A DNA stretch of 64,000 nt from NCBI GenBank assembly GCA_002633005.1, contig NMRA01000074.1, positions 423,275 to 487,274 of the forward strand. Reading direction: 5' to 3'. Within the stretch, counting starts at the first letter, position 1; the number at the start of each line of letters is the position of its first letter. This document shows positions 24,401-37,050 of this stretch, in pieces. Source of the stretch: Phoronis australis (Eukaryota; Phoronida; Phoronidae). The position numbers and the translations under genes were made by a program. Under the pieces are notes generated by a model, which was given only the letters and a program-made list of their open reading frames with translations, made no database searches and was not told the origin of the DNA.

Positions 24401-27400
24401 GGTAATTTACAAAACAAGAACGAAATGTAATTTTATGTTTGCTAATAAAAACCGATTTCTCTGTTTTTGAAAACGGAAAATCAGGGTGCCTCTACATATA
24501 GTCAAGTGCTGGTGTTTAGCCCCAGCACAAACACAGACTTACCGGACACTGGGAATGCAGACAAGAACTATGTATGTCACAATGAAAACGCCACTACAAG
24601 AAAACAAAATGGAAAAGAAATTCAGTAGGGTGAACCAGCCTCGACAACAAATGAATCCAAAAACTTTGCAGACTACAAAGTATGGGAAAACGGAAAAGCA
24701 GTTCTGAGTTTTGTTAACAAGTTCTCTATCACCCAACAAGTTTGACACGGACAAAAAACAATCGGTGGATTCTTAAGAACCATTCACAATTATCAGTATT
24801 TCAAAGAAAATTTGTTTGGCACTTTTTCACAGCAAGTAAAGCCAGAAACAACTGGTGGGAAGAAGATGGCTCTTATTGTTGTTAGTTGTTTCGCCATGTT
24901 TTTAAAACATTGAATTTCGTTTTAACACATATGTCGCTATATTAACACAAACATAAAAGCATATGATAGTACCAAACCCAAGAAGTGTAAGCTTAGAACA
25001 CTGACGTGAAAATGGCAATGATTGTAAATTTTTTAACCAAACATGACAACAGGCTATGCTGCAATTTAGGTAAAATCTCCCCAAATTTGGACCAAATTAA
25101 TTACCAAAAATAGCCATTCTTCAAAGGCTTCTGGGATTGTTGTGAATTTCTGCAATTTTTGGAAATATTGTCTGGTGGTAGCTAAGGTGCAAACCATGAA
25201 CGGGTAAAATCCCTTGTCTACTTTATACCTACATATCTTCATGGAACACATCATTCCACTTGTCCACCATATTGTGACCTAAATTAATGTGAAACTTTAC
25301 AGCTGTAATCTGCATGGCTTGACTTAGGAAACTAAGAAAAGGCAACAAGCTCAACTTACTAAGACACATAGTAAAACCAGGTACCCGGTCCTTGAATCCA
25401 TCGGTAAACAGGCTCCCTGAAAAAACCCACTTTTTAATTATTTAGTTTTCATTTGCATGTATAAATACATAGAATGGCATTACAACCCATAAATCGATTT
25501 AACAATTTTATATCAAGGCAAGTTAATTTTGGTCTTTTGCTTATTAAAAATCTGAACACACAACGGTGATCATGACAAGTATAAAGAAAATTTTTGAGAA
25601 ATCTCATTTCACATGAGGTTGCATTTAAGGTTAATATTTCAATAAACCTTAAACCTTTAGAACCTTCAAAAATTCCAAGTAAACCTTTGAGTGAGTCATC
25701 ATATAAGCCAATACAGTAACTGCGGAATGATGTAAAGACATAGTTCACGGGTGGCAGCTAACATTTTATTGCCATGTAAAAGTAGAGCACTAAGTACTTA
25801 CACCATTGTGAATGCGGCGATGATACCAAACGTCACCAGAAGTTGTAGCATCAGAATCAGAAACACCTACAGAAAGAACAACATTAGTATCACTTGGTAA
25901 ACCCAGTCACTTGTTTAGTTGCCCCCTAACAACAGAAAACAAATTAAGCCACCACCTACACTCATAAGATCAGTCTAATATTCTTTACCATGATACTAAC
26001 TCTGTTCCTAACCAGGATAACTCCATTTCCATGAAAACCAAGAACATTAAAAACATCAGCAACTCAAGGAAACGCTTCAGGTTTTATTGGAGTTAGCCAA
26101 TCCTCAAATTGCGAATTCGAAAATGAAAGATATATGCACTGCCTGTGATTTGAGTTGCTGCCTGAATTGGCAACAATTCAAAATCTATCGAATGTGGTAA
26201 TGTTTTAAACCCTGAGATGCTTCGGTTGAGAATTTAACATGGACCTTCAGATGGGAAGGACAGACCTTCAGATGGGAAGGACAGACCTTCAGATGGGAAG
26301 GACAGACCTTCAGATGGGAAGGACAGACCTTCAGATGGGAAGGACAGACCTTCAGATGGGAAGGACAGACCTTCAGATGTGGACAGACCTTCAGATGGGA
26401 AGGACAGACCTTCAGATGGGAAGGACAGACCTTCATATGTGAAGGACAGACCTTCAGATGCGAAGGACAGACGTTCAGATGGAAAGGACAGAGCTACAGA
26501 TGAGGTTGGACCTTTCAAGCGGGAGAGATGGACCTTTACATGGACAGACTGGACCTTCAACTGGGAACGACAGGCTCAAAACATTTGAAGGATGAAAAAC
26601 AAATGGGACAGACAAGGTTATGACGGGAAGGATGGATCATTTTTCCATATGGAGATCTCAGTTTTGTGGATACTTTTCTTAATGCACAAACACCTGTAAT
26701 GAGTAAAGAAGAGTTTGTATGAACTGAGTTAAGAGTGATGAGAAAAGAACTACAGCTTATGATAAAACAGAATGTTAATGAGAGAGGGACGCTGTTAATG
26801 AGACAGTCTGTGAGGCAAGTCAGAAAGAATATTGTCTACAATGAGTATGTATGGAAAAAAGAAGAATATCGCAAAACAGAACCAATACTTACCTTGCGTA
26901 TGAAACCACGGCGTATGGCCTTATTGGAAAAAGAGCCAGTATCCCACACCACCGGCTCATCTGAGTCATCAACCCTTGATGATGGACTGGCATTTGCCCA
27001 ATCAGAAGTCGGCTGAGAGGTCATGCCATATGTGTTGGTCTCCTGGGGAGGCGGGGCATATCCTGGCATTGCTGCAATGGAGAAAAACATTTTAGTAGCA
27101 GCCAGTCAATCATGTAAAGATCCCTTTACAGCCAAATGTTCAGATTTCTGAAGTAAATTTACTCGCAAGTCATTAACACGGCACATTTTGGACAAATAAA
27201 CAAGGTCTCAAAGTCATGTTTTATTTAACAGAAAATGTATTCTTTTATGATTTAACAAAACCATTAAAATTTCACCTTTTTTAACATTTCAACAATCCAA
27301 ATTTTTGTGATTACCTTTGATTAAACATTTTTCATGTAATAATTTCAAGTAATGTATTGCTCTCAAAGGGCCCTCGCTCTTCTGAGGGGAAAGGTGGCTG

Positions 27401-30400
27401 TGCCTTCCAAGGGTATTGTTTTGGTAGATGCAAAAAATTCCATACCCCGGTCACTATCAATTCTAAATTCAAGGCATCGAGGGCCCTATTTCAAATCAAA
27501 GATATTGCATTTTTTCCTTAGGCTCAAGTAAAAGTAAACTTTTTCAAGCACTGCATTGTTGCAACCAGCATCTGATTACATTTTTAAGGTACAAGTGCAG
27601 TTTGGTCTTAATAAAAACAAACATGTCACAACGTTTATAAATAAAACAGCTATTTGAGTTGTGTTTGAGAGTCGCAAATACACATCATCAGGAAAACATT
27701 GGTCAACTGGTGAACAAGACCCAACAGTGAGTTAAATGAACGCCTACAAGGTAACGATGACAAAATTCACAAGATCTGTGATAGATTGCTTTTATCGCAT
27801 TAACAACATTTGGGGTGGATTTGATACAATACGAAAATGAATTTGCAAAAAAGGTTACCGATAGAACTCATGAACAAACTGAGAGCGAGGTTATGAAACC
27901 CTGACAGATACGAATAACTGTAACTACAGTTAAAAATTCCCAAATTTAAGACAGTCTCCCGAATTTCGGACACCCAGATCCAACCCCAAACTGATTTTTT
28001 TCATTCTGAAATTTTGAACACAGTCGAATTTGGCATTCACCATATTTCTCAAATTTCGGACATGTCAATTTTAGTGACATTGACCGTTTTTCTCACATTT
28101 TTTACAGTGCGGTTTTCCGCATAATCGGGGACTGAATGTAAATCTGGAAGTTCATCAAGCAACGGTGATTATTTACACATCGTTTAAAACTGCCACCGGT
28201 GTAATGTATTGACTGATGTCGCAGTCTATATTCAACAATGTGGATGGTTTGTGTATATCTCAAAATATTTATTTTTTCACTGTCCTAAATTTGGGAATTT
28301 TTTACCATAACAATGTTGGCTTCTTTGACAAAATTATTCAGCGTAGAATTGACGAACATGTGAAGCATTATTGTACACATCTGCGACTGTCTAAAATTAT
28401 CTTATATAAAAAGCATTAAAGATGTAACACCTTTTGGTCTTAATCCAGGGGGTACTTGTATGGGCTGGTTATGGTTTTAGCTATCGGTGAAACTACTGGC
28501 TTTCTTAAGGCCAGCCTAAAGAACATTTTGGTACCTACACAACGATTCTCAATAATCCCTTGCAGGGATTCAGCCATTGCAATACTGAATGCACACTCAC
28601 TGTAAATGCTTCAGTGTACTTGATTAAGGCTGCAACAACANAGGATGAATAACAAATGGGACAGACAAGGTTATGACGGGAGGGATGGATCATTTTTCCA
28701 TATGGAGATCTCAGTTTTCTGGATACTTTTCTTAATGCACACACACTTGTCGATAAGATCCTCTTAATTAGTAAAGAAGAGTTTGTATGAACTGAGTTAA
28801 GGTTGATGAGAAAAGAACTAAAGCTTATGATAAAACAGAATGTAAATGAGAGAAGGACGCTGTTAATGAGACAGTCTGTGAGGCCAGTCAGAAAGAATTT
28901 TGTCTACAATGAGTATGTATGGAAAAAAGAAGAATATCACAAAAGAGAACCAATACTTACCTTGCGTATGAAACCCCGGCGTATGGCCTTATTGGAAAAA
29001 GAGCCAGTATCCCACACCACTGGCTCATCTGAGTCATCAACCCTTGATGATGGACTGGCATTTGCCCAATCAGAAGTCGGCTGAGAGGTCATGCCATATG
29101 TGTTGGTCTCCTGGGGAGGCGGGGCATATCCTGGCATTGCTGCAATGGAGAAAAACACTTTAGTAGCAGCCAGTCAATCATGTAAAGATCCCTTTACTGT
29201 CAAATGTTTGAATTTCTGAAGTAAATTTACTCGCAAGTCATTAACACAGCACATTTCGGACAAATAAACAATGTCTCAAAATCGTGTTTTATCTAACAGA
29301 AAATGTATTCTTCTATGATTTAACAAAACCATATAAATTTCACCTTTTTTAACATTTCAACATTCCACATTTTTGTGATTACCTTTGATTAAACATTTTT
29401 CATGTAATAATTTCAAGTAAAGTATTGCTCTCAAAGGGCCCTCGCTCTTCTGAGGGGAAAGGTGGCTGTATTGTTTTGGTAGATGCAAAAAAATTCCATA
29501 CCCCGGTCACCATGAATTCTAAATTCAAGACATCGAGGGCCCTATTTCAAATCAAAGATATTGCATTTTTTCCTTAGGCTCAAGTAAAAGTAAACTTTTT
29601 CAAGCACTGCGTTGTTGCAACCAGCATCTGATTACATTTTTAAGCTACAAGTGCATATTGGTCTTAGTAAAAACTAACATGTCACAACATTTATAAATAA
29701 AACAGCTATTTGAGTTGTGTTTGAAAGTCCCAAATACACATCATCAGGAAAACATTGGTAAACTGGTGAACAAGACCCAAACAGTGAGTTAAATGAACGC
29801 CTACAAGGTAACATCATAGACGACAAAATTCACAAGATCTGTGATAGATCGCTTTTATCGCATTAACAACATTTGGGGTGGACTTGATACAATACGAAAA
29901 TGAATTTGCAAAAAAAGGTTACCGATAGAACTCATGAACAAACTGAGAGCAAAGTTATGAAACCCTGACAGATACGAATAACTGTAACTACAGTTAAAAA
30001 TTCCCAAAATTAACACAGTCTCCCGAATTTCGGACACCCAGATCCAACCCCAAACTGATTTTTTCATTCTGAAATTTTGAACACAGTCGAATTTGGCATT
30101 CACCATATTTCTCAAATTTCGAACATGTCGATTTTAGTGACATTGACCGTTTTCTCACATTTTTGACAGTGCAGTTTTCCGCATAATCGGGGACTGAATG
30201 TAAATCTGGAAGTTCATCAAGCAACGGTGATTATTTACACATCGTTTAAAACTGCCACCGGTGTAATGTATTGACTGATGTCGCAGTCTATATTCATCAA
30301 TGTGGATGGTTTGTGTATATCTAAAAAAAATTTATTTTTTCACTGTCCTAAATTTGGGAATTTTTTACCATAACAATGTTGGCTTCTTTGACAAAATTAT

Positions 30401-33400
30401 TCAGCGTAGAATTGACGAACATGTGAAGCATTATTGTACACATCTGCGACTGTCTAAAATTATCTTATATAAAAAGCATTAAAGATGTAACACCTTTTGG
30501 TCTTAATCCAGGGGGTACTTGTATGGGCTGGTTATGGTTTTAGCTATCGGTGAAACTACTGGCTTTCTTAAGGCCAGCCTAAAGAACATTTTGGTACCTA
30601 CACAACGTTTCTCAATAATCCCTTGCAGGGATTCAGCCATTGCAATACTGAATGCACACTCACTGTAAATGCTTCAGTGTACTTGATTAAGGCTGCAACA
30701 ACACCGTAGCTTATAATTCTGGAGTCACTGGTTCAAGTCTGACTTGAACAAACAGATCACTCACAGCAAGGTATTGACAATGTTACTGTGCAGCTGTGGG
30801 TCCAGCTCACAGTTTGGGCCTTGTTCATTACATGGCCAATGTTCATAAATGTTTTTCTGATAATGATGTGTGTGTGTGTGTGTGAACATCGAAACTAGTC
30901 AAAACTAATAAATGTACATAAACTTAGCAAGGATTACAAAATTAATGTAAAATTCAAAAACTTCTCATGCACTCGTACCATTATCCTCGTCCATAAATCC
31001 CAACACCATCCACAAAAAATGTTATGAGACAAAAATAATTAAGACAAAATTTGTACAGATTAAATAACGCAGCATGCTTTCAATGTATTGATCAGAGCAA
31101 ACACAAACCTTTGGAGTTCTACATTGAGAGCTAAAACGGAGGGAGGTTCCACAGGACATTTGCGTATAAGCCCATGAGTTTCTTTTGCGTATGCATAAGC
31201 CCACCACCAAAATGTAAATCCTGGCCCACGCTGGTGAATATAAACGCAAGCTGTCTAGATACAATTGTTTTCCGAGGTGAATTTGTATTAGCTAACCCTT
31301 TAGGAACCACAGAATGTTGTGAACAAGCAAAATCAAACAAAATCATTCGAGTGATAGTCGGGTACTTCATGAATATAATCAGCACCTTAATAGAAAGCGT
31401 ACCCTATGAAAATGGCATTCATGGAAGTTGCTGGTTGATCTCAGTCAGGTTGGAATGTTGGAGTTGAATTATAGTATAGAATTCAAGGTTTTTGATTCGC
31501 AAGTACAGATTTCTTGCCAGAATTGCTCAGTGTCATAGGCCTAAGAACACAGTCAAGAGGAGACATATACAGGCAGCTTGATTTGATGCGAACTTTGAGC
31601 TTATACGCAGTAGACCAGCTTTTTATGGGAAAGCTGAAAGGGTAAGATTCAACTACATCAGTGCTACTAAACATCTGGGTGTTGTTCACAAGCCAGTTAG
31701 GGCTAGATAGATAGGGATCACTCTGATAGGTAGCTTTCAACTTGAAATGAAATTTACCAGAAAGTGCAGAAGGCACTGCATAGAGGACCACATAACAAGA
31801 AACTGAGGCATGCGTAAAGATCACTATACAAGCGGGACTGAACATTTATTATTTGGCACTGTTGCAGTTAAGTGCTAGGTAAGGTGGCTACCTATTTATC
31901 AGTCTGGGACTGGTTAGAAGGACAACAGCGGGCTGGAGAACGTGATCATCCCAAGTCATACCCCACGTGCCATGCGGTACTCTTAAATGGAAGGAGCATA
32001 GGTGCACCTTTACTAATGGAGACTGGGTTTAGCTATACATTTCCCACGCCAGCGTTCAAGTTCGCAATGATTGCATAATCCGAAGTTACTGCCAAGTACC
32101 CTGATGAAGAGTCCAGGAAACTCGAAAGTTCGATTCTTCAACCAAACCCAGACTGGTGAATACTAAGTAACCAACAGTGTACTATAGATACAAGCCACGT
32201 TAGTATAACGATGGATGGTAATGAAGGCTACAACTGATGATGCAACAAACAATATTTCTCAGGGCATGAGCACCTAACATTACCATCCCCAGTACACAGT
32301 TAAGTGCTTACAATTACTGCAGGAGATGTCTGTATTGTCTAACACACAAAATAACAAGACTTACATTAAGACTTTAGGAAAGCCCAAAATGTTCCTTTAA
32401 AGGCACAATAAACAATCGAGAAAAACTTTTGATTTACAGCACTTGACGTTATAAAATCAGTCTGATCTTACTCAGATTAGAAATGACTTTTGGGTTTACA
32501 TGTTATAATTGTTTCAAACGAATAACAATAGGTAGATTGCTTATCACAGCAGATTTTAGTTTCTGATGTCAAAGCAGTGTAATTGGGTACTCCAGGCATT
32601 TTATTGTCAAAATAATGCATAAAACCTCATGCTTGTGAAAAATGCCAACTACAGATAAGCTACTAGCCCTGCTGCGCTAGTATATTATGGTTTATGTACA
32701 CCGATGTCTGGTCCAAGCTTGCAACTGATGGCCCCCATATTCATGCAACAAACTAGTATTAGAAAGTTTCCCATGTAAGCCATTATGTACTTGAGCATAG
32801 AATTAGGAGACACTAAATTAAAGCACACCAGAAAATGACAAAAAATTGAGTTCTATTCTTAGTAAAAAGGCTAGACCCAAAGCCCAGGATAAAGTTTATA
32901 ATTGGCATTAAGTCCATTTCCACTACTAACAAAAAAATAATTCTCACTGCAAAATTTACGTATACATTCATACTAAGGGGAGCTTTTTAAGTTTTAATTA
33001 AAAACTTCATGCATTATGACTATGTACAAAAAGTCTTTGGAATGATTCACTGAACTGGTGCTAAAAGTAAACATTTCCTAATTTGCTTAAAAACTTGCTG
33101 CTGTGAGGAGTCAAAATAAGGGGCATACTACAGAGAGTTACATCTGCCTTGACCAGACAATAAACGTAAGATCAGTGTGCAATGCATGTAAACCATTCCA
33201 TTACTTCACTAACATAGTCAGTCAAAATTAGAGTTGATCTTTATATCCAGTTTATCGGAAGTTTGTGACAACTTTCATTTTTGATTTGTACCCAGTGCCA
33301 CAGCCAATCAAATTTCCTGGAGATGCATTGTGAAGATTGGTCATTCCACCTGGTGAGCATTTTTCAAACAGTCCAAAACAGTTTAGCTTAATGAACCAAT

Positions 33401-35634
33401 AGACATTTATAGCAATGTCATTGGAAACCAGCCATGATTATGCATATCTTAATAACCCAAGTCAATAACAGGCTATGATGTGAAAGTTGTCAATTTGTCA
33501 TTATAAGTACCAGCATTGTCTTTCCCAATTACAAAAGATGTTTTTCAAATGCAACATCTTCTTTGCAATTACACGCACACAACCACATCAATATCTAAGT
33601 CAACACTGATATTTATTACTTCTGGCGGAGACACAAGTAAAGACATGAGCAAATGAACTCAGAACTGGTGTGCACTCATTTAGAAAAAGAAAGCGTTAGG
33701 AGCAAAAAAACTGAAACCGAAAGCACAACCTAGTTGGACTAGAGTAAACGAAATTACCGATTCATGAATTCCCCAACCGTCACTGTGCGCAAGTGGAATT
33801 CCCCATCAAAATGACAATCGACTCATAATGATGAGGAAACTGAGATTTGTCTGGCCTATACTGTATTAAACCATTGGGAAACCCCAACTCTCCATAAACT
33901 GGTATTACACAACACACCCAGTTGCCAACTAAACACGTTGACCTTCTATTATATCAAAATCAATATCCTGCAAGTGGTTGTATGGGACATGGCACCCGTT
34001 CTGAATCACAATTCCAATTATTCGCCAGATTGATAATAACACCACTAGCCAAGCTGAAGTCCATGAGACACAGACTCAGCATCGCTAACTCAAGTAAGCA
34101 AACTTCAGTATCTGACTCAATTTTTCTGTATTAGTATGAGTTACATTCTAAGTGAGTCTCGTGTTGTAGAGAGGACCAGACTGGGCAAACACTTCGCACC
34201 TACAATATTTGGATGAAAAAATCAATGAGAACAGACAGGATCAATAGAAATTATTGACAAACTTACACAGCAAGAAAAAGCAAATCTTGTTCAATGAGTT
34301 GCAATCCACAACTTATTTTGCAACAGCACAAATTTTAGTCACGGGCTCAAAAATACATACTGATTCTAACTGTGTTGGAATTTGTACTTTCATGTCAACA
34401 GAAACCCCTGGTCTGTTCTAGTGACAAGCTTTGATCAGAGCTCTGGGTTTATCCAATAAATCAATAGTAGATTTGATTAAATGAGTTGAACAAAAACGAA
34501 CAGAACGAAGAAATCACTGAGATGTCTAAATTCAATTTCAGCATTTCAGAGGTATCAGACATTTCTGCATGCGAAAAGTCACCAAATCATGTCACGTGAA
34601 CTTCTAACAATTTTACAGCTTCATTATCTACAGCACGACATTCCTCAATTAAGTGAAAAATACAGCTGAAAAGATTACGTCATCAAACTTAAGCAGCATT
34701 AAGTACAACTGCTTCTCACTCGCCTAAGTTTTCTTTTTCTAAAAGCTTTCCATTACTTTCCAGGACCCAATATTCTTTCATTCCGCAAGTTATTTTCCCC
34801 ATCAGACAGCAGGCATATAAAGTAATTTTTCTAAAGGACTGTTGCCACGTAAGGATAACTGAATACATGAACATTTGATGTGACTCCCAAAACGAGGGTT
34901 TTTATACTCAAGTCACATTTTCCAAGAGACCAGTGCGATTTTTTGCTCTTTTTTAATTTCCCATGACTTTCTGAACACAGAAACTACTGTCCAGTAGTTT
35001 TGGAAAAATAAACAAGACAGACTGAACACTTTGTCTGACTTTTTCTAACTTGCACGAACTTCTCAATAGAATAATTAAGCAGTTAGTTCAAACTTAGTTC
35101 GAATTGAATAACATTCTTGAGTTTAATGCAACATTGTGCCTAGTTGCTATTTGTTTATTTGTGAAGGTGTAAAGTAAAATGCCCGAATTCTGACAAAGTC
35201 CACAGAACAACGTCGGCCAATGTTTTGTTGAGATTTAGCCAGGCATAAAATGACTTCTACTCAAAAATGGATAATTAGTTGCAGTTTTGTGCATCAAAAT
35301 TTCGTCAAATTTCTCACTTGCCTAGTTTATTACCTAATCTGCTACATTATGGTCATTTTACAGGTTTTCAATGAGTTGGAGCCAAGTACCAATAAGAAAG
35401 AGTTAATGGTGAAAAAGCCAGTGCCAAAATACCAGATGCAGCTGAGGAAAAACCTTGATATCCTTGGTTGGCAATGCCAGAGTCCTGTGGAGCCACATAA
35501 GTAGCCGGCTGAGGATATCCCTGCTGACCATAACCAGCGGGCTGCCCGTAACTCGTCGGCTGTCCCATGCCGTATTTCTGATCTCCCATGGCATCTGAGT
35601 ACGAGGGAGGAGGAGGAGCAGATGGCTGTGACAT
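18419..35634 (-). CDS. Lifeguard/TMBIM family protein (Bax inhibitor-1 superfamily), 11 coding exons
   Basis: Exons, 5' to 3': 35634-35454, 29139-28961 (or the duplicate 27071-26893), 25866-25802, 25416-25360, 24593-24543, 22813-22774, 21723-21686, 20964-20877, 20503-20396, 19547-19500, 18568-18419. All introns are GT-AG, every phase matches, and the CDS is 1005 nt (334 residues), close to GRINA/FAIM2/TMBIM1 (about 310-370). The N-terminus has PPPPSY and G/Q/Y/P-rich repeats typical of Lifeguard proteins. Then follow 'RRGFIRK', seven hydrophobic segments, and the C-terminal YDIQMLMGG...SPEEYIFAA...IYLDVVYIF signature. That signature keeps the two aspartates (LCYD and YLDV) that act as the pH-sensing pair in Bax-inhibitor-1 family calcium-leak proteins. 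Family role: Golgi/ER/endosome membrane proteins limiting cell death and modulating calcium. Which of LFG1-4 is orthologous cannot be told. A splice acceptor just 5' of the ATG (about 35656) suggests an upstream non-coding exon. Confidence 0.95.
22419..22512 (+). repeat. 22-bp tandem repeat, four copies plus a partial
   Basis: Units starting 'accacgcactgaaagatctt' at 22419, 22441, 22463 and 22485; the fourth has one substitution (cgtact). It lies in a Lifeguard intron between coding exons 6 and 7. Confidence 0.95.
26241..26580. repeat. 21-bp minisatellite in a Lifeguard intron, about 16 units
   Basis: Tandem units 'accttcagatgggaaggac' plus two bases. The first half is almost perfect, with one shortened unit near 26378; units decay toward 26580. 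Because the period is a multiple of three, stop-free frames run on both strands and give spurious heptapeptide-repeat ORFs. Intronic position and the spliced gene around it argue against coding. Confidence 0.95.
26589..28640. repeat. 2.05-kb segment duplicated across the 28641 join, copy 1 (carries a coding exon)
   Basis: Matches 28642-30703 from end to end with scattered substitutions and small indels. It contains one copy of Lifeguard coding exon 2 (27071-26893). The copy ends exactly at the ambiguous base. Confidence 0.95.
26893..27071 (-). CDS. Lifeguard coding exon 2, first assembly copy
   Basis: 179-nt exon with acceptor 'ttgcag' and donor 'gtaagt', encoding MPGYAPPPQE...NKAIRRGFIRK (59 residues after the split codon). 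The protein is identical to that of 29139-28961 although the DNA differs at a few sites. Only one copy is needed for an ordinary family member. Use of both would keep phase 1 to phase 0 only once, and a phase-0 end cannot join a phase-1 start, so both cannot be spliced in series. Confidence 0.85.
28641..28641. other. Single-base assembly gap (contig join)
   Basis: The 'n' separates the end of copy 1 from the start of copy 2 of a 2.05-kb duplicated segment. Confidence 0.85.
28642..30703. repeat. 2.06-kb segment duplicated across the 28641 join, copy 2
   Basis: Counterpart of 26589-28640. After 30703 the sequence continues into new DNA, as expected if this contig is the one that extends rightward. 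Confidence 0.95.
28961..29139 (-). CDS. Lifeguard coding exon 2, second assembly copy
   Basis: Same 179-nt length, splice sites and encoded 59 residues as 27071-26893. Differences in this exon are silent, for example 'cccggcg' versus 'cacggcg' near the donor end. Confidence 0.85.
30704..35432. other. Lifeguard first coding intron, unique part
   Basis: About 4.7 kb of AT-rich intron. It holds a (GT)n microsatellite at about 30866-30884. The 120-codon reverse frame at 31483-31845 has no recognisable domain and no splice context. No other gene seen. Confidence 0.5.
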
Positions 35635-35659
35635 GATGATCTAGACCTCTCAACTGGAA

Positions 35660-36165
35660 TAGAAATTTAACATAATTTTAAACAAAGACATATACACAGA
35701 TTTAACGATGACAGGAAAACCAAAAAATTTAGATTTTTTGTTTTTGACCAGCTAATGCCTACTAGACAAGCCAGCATATGGACAAGCAGTAACTAGATTC
35801 ACGGTCAGAGTTGAAATATTATTTCAGAGGATCAGCCTATCAGGCAAGCTGACATTCCATACTCCAACATAATAAAATCACGCCATTGTTGAAAAAAGCC
35901 ATAAAATCTGAAATTGGTAAAGTTAATGTATTAGGAGAGATTCATGTAATTTGAAAATAATGATTTTGCACCTTGAAGTCAAATTCCATGAATTAAGACA
36001 GCTCAACTCAATCCAGTTTTATCCCCTGGGTAATTAATGCGAAGGACCAGCTCACACCATATCGCCAGTGTAAAAAAGTTATTGAGAGACTTGGTCACAT
36101 CTGTCGCCGAAATAGTCTTCGATAGTCATCGCTGACATAGTCACTTGCAGATGACAAACGGCAGC
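35660..36165. other. 5' flank of the Lifeguard gene
   Basis: No gene recognised. It should contain the upstream part of the Lifeguard transcript (5' UTR intron), but the promoter cannot be placed. Confidence 0.35.
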
Positions 36166-36173
36166 ACCTACAC

Positions 36174-36846
36174 CACAGGCGTCCTCAGCTTCTGATCGTC
36201 CCCAATACACTACATATAATACTACAAGGTATAACAATCCCGACTAGAAATTCCACGGGTGCTTCACTTCAGCCCTCCATAGCTAACATAAAACTCAATA
36301 AATTTACACAAAACAAGGTCTCAACAAACCATTGGCAATTGTTCTTTCTTCCAATACCATACACGGTGTCCTGTTCCGGCGACATCGTAAGAATTTCGCA
36401 GTCAAAGAACAAAAATGTTCACAAAAAGCCCAAACACACTTCCCTCTTGGACGGCTCGAGGTCAAGGATGTTACGGACATTACCGATGAATTACCGATGG
36501 ACAGCGTTATCGACATTGTGACTTTACGCAACAAACTGGCAATTTCCATACCGTCCTTGACCTCCAGCCATCCAAGATGGACGTGTATTTGGGCTTTTTG
36601 TCTACATTTTTGTTCTTTGACTGCGAATTTCTTACGAAGCCGCCAGAACAGGACACCGTGAATGATATTGGAAGAAAGAACAATTGCCAATGGCTTGTTG
36701 AAACCTTGTTTTGTGTAAATTTATTGAGTTTTATGTTAGCTATGGAGGGCTGAAGTGAAGCACCCGTGGAATATAGTCGGGAGTGTCATACCTTGTAGTA
36801 TTATATGTAGTGTACTGGGGACGATCAGAAGCTGAGGACGCCTGTG
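36174..36846. mobile_element. 673-bp foldback element with about 295-bp inverted arms and an 8-bp TSD (hAT-like)
   Basis: Begins 'cacaggcgtcctcagcttct' and ends with its reverse complement. Left arm about 36174-36472 and right arm about 36548-36846 pair with scattered mismatches around an unpaired centre of about 75 bp. The flanks are exact 8-bp direct repeats, 'acctacac' at 36166-36173 and 36847-36854. An 8-bp duplication and a terminus starting CA suggest mobilisation by a hAT transposase. Both strands carry mirrored open frames (MAIVLSSN...) that are by-products of the inverted arms, with no transposase similarity. Confidence 0.92.
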
Positions 36847-36984
36847 ACCTACACGAGATTTTACTATGAAATCACCATTATCAAGAGAGCTGACCCTCAC
36901 ACAGTTGAACATTTCGTTGAGGTAAAAGAGTGATTTCAGGCCGGGGGAGTGACGAACATGAAATGGAACATTCGATTGCTACTT

Positions 36985-37050
36985 TTTGGACTCGGAATCG
37001 AACTGGCGAGCGGCTAGCGCTAGCCCAGCTGTTATCTCATCTCAACTCAT
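36985..37050 (-). repeat. tRNA-like SINE fragment
   Basis: The reverse strand contains a B-box-like 'gttcgattccg' (near 36994-37004) preceded by a tRNA-like 'taacagctgggctagcg'. Short and degenerate. Confidence 0.4.

Noticed and set aside
26185-26588. Heptapeptide-repeat proteins on both strands
   Set aside because: They are translations of the 21-bp minisatellite inside a spliced intron.
26589-30703. Recent tandem duplication creating alternative Lifeguard exons
   Set aside because: The copies meet at a single ambiguous base and the exon phases forbid serial use; unmerged alleles explain it better.
31483-31845. 120-codon reverse frame in the Lifeguard intron
   Set aside because: No recognisable domain, not part of the in-phase exon chain, and within the range expected by chance over many kb.
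36304-36690. Mirrored 128- and 109-codon frames on opposite strands (MAIVLSSN...)
   Set aside because: Both are consequences of the long inverted arms of the foldback element; no transposase motif is present.
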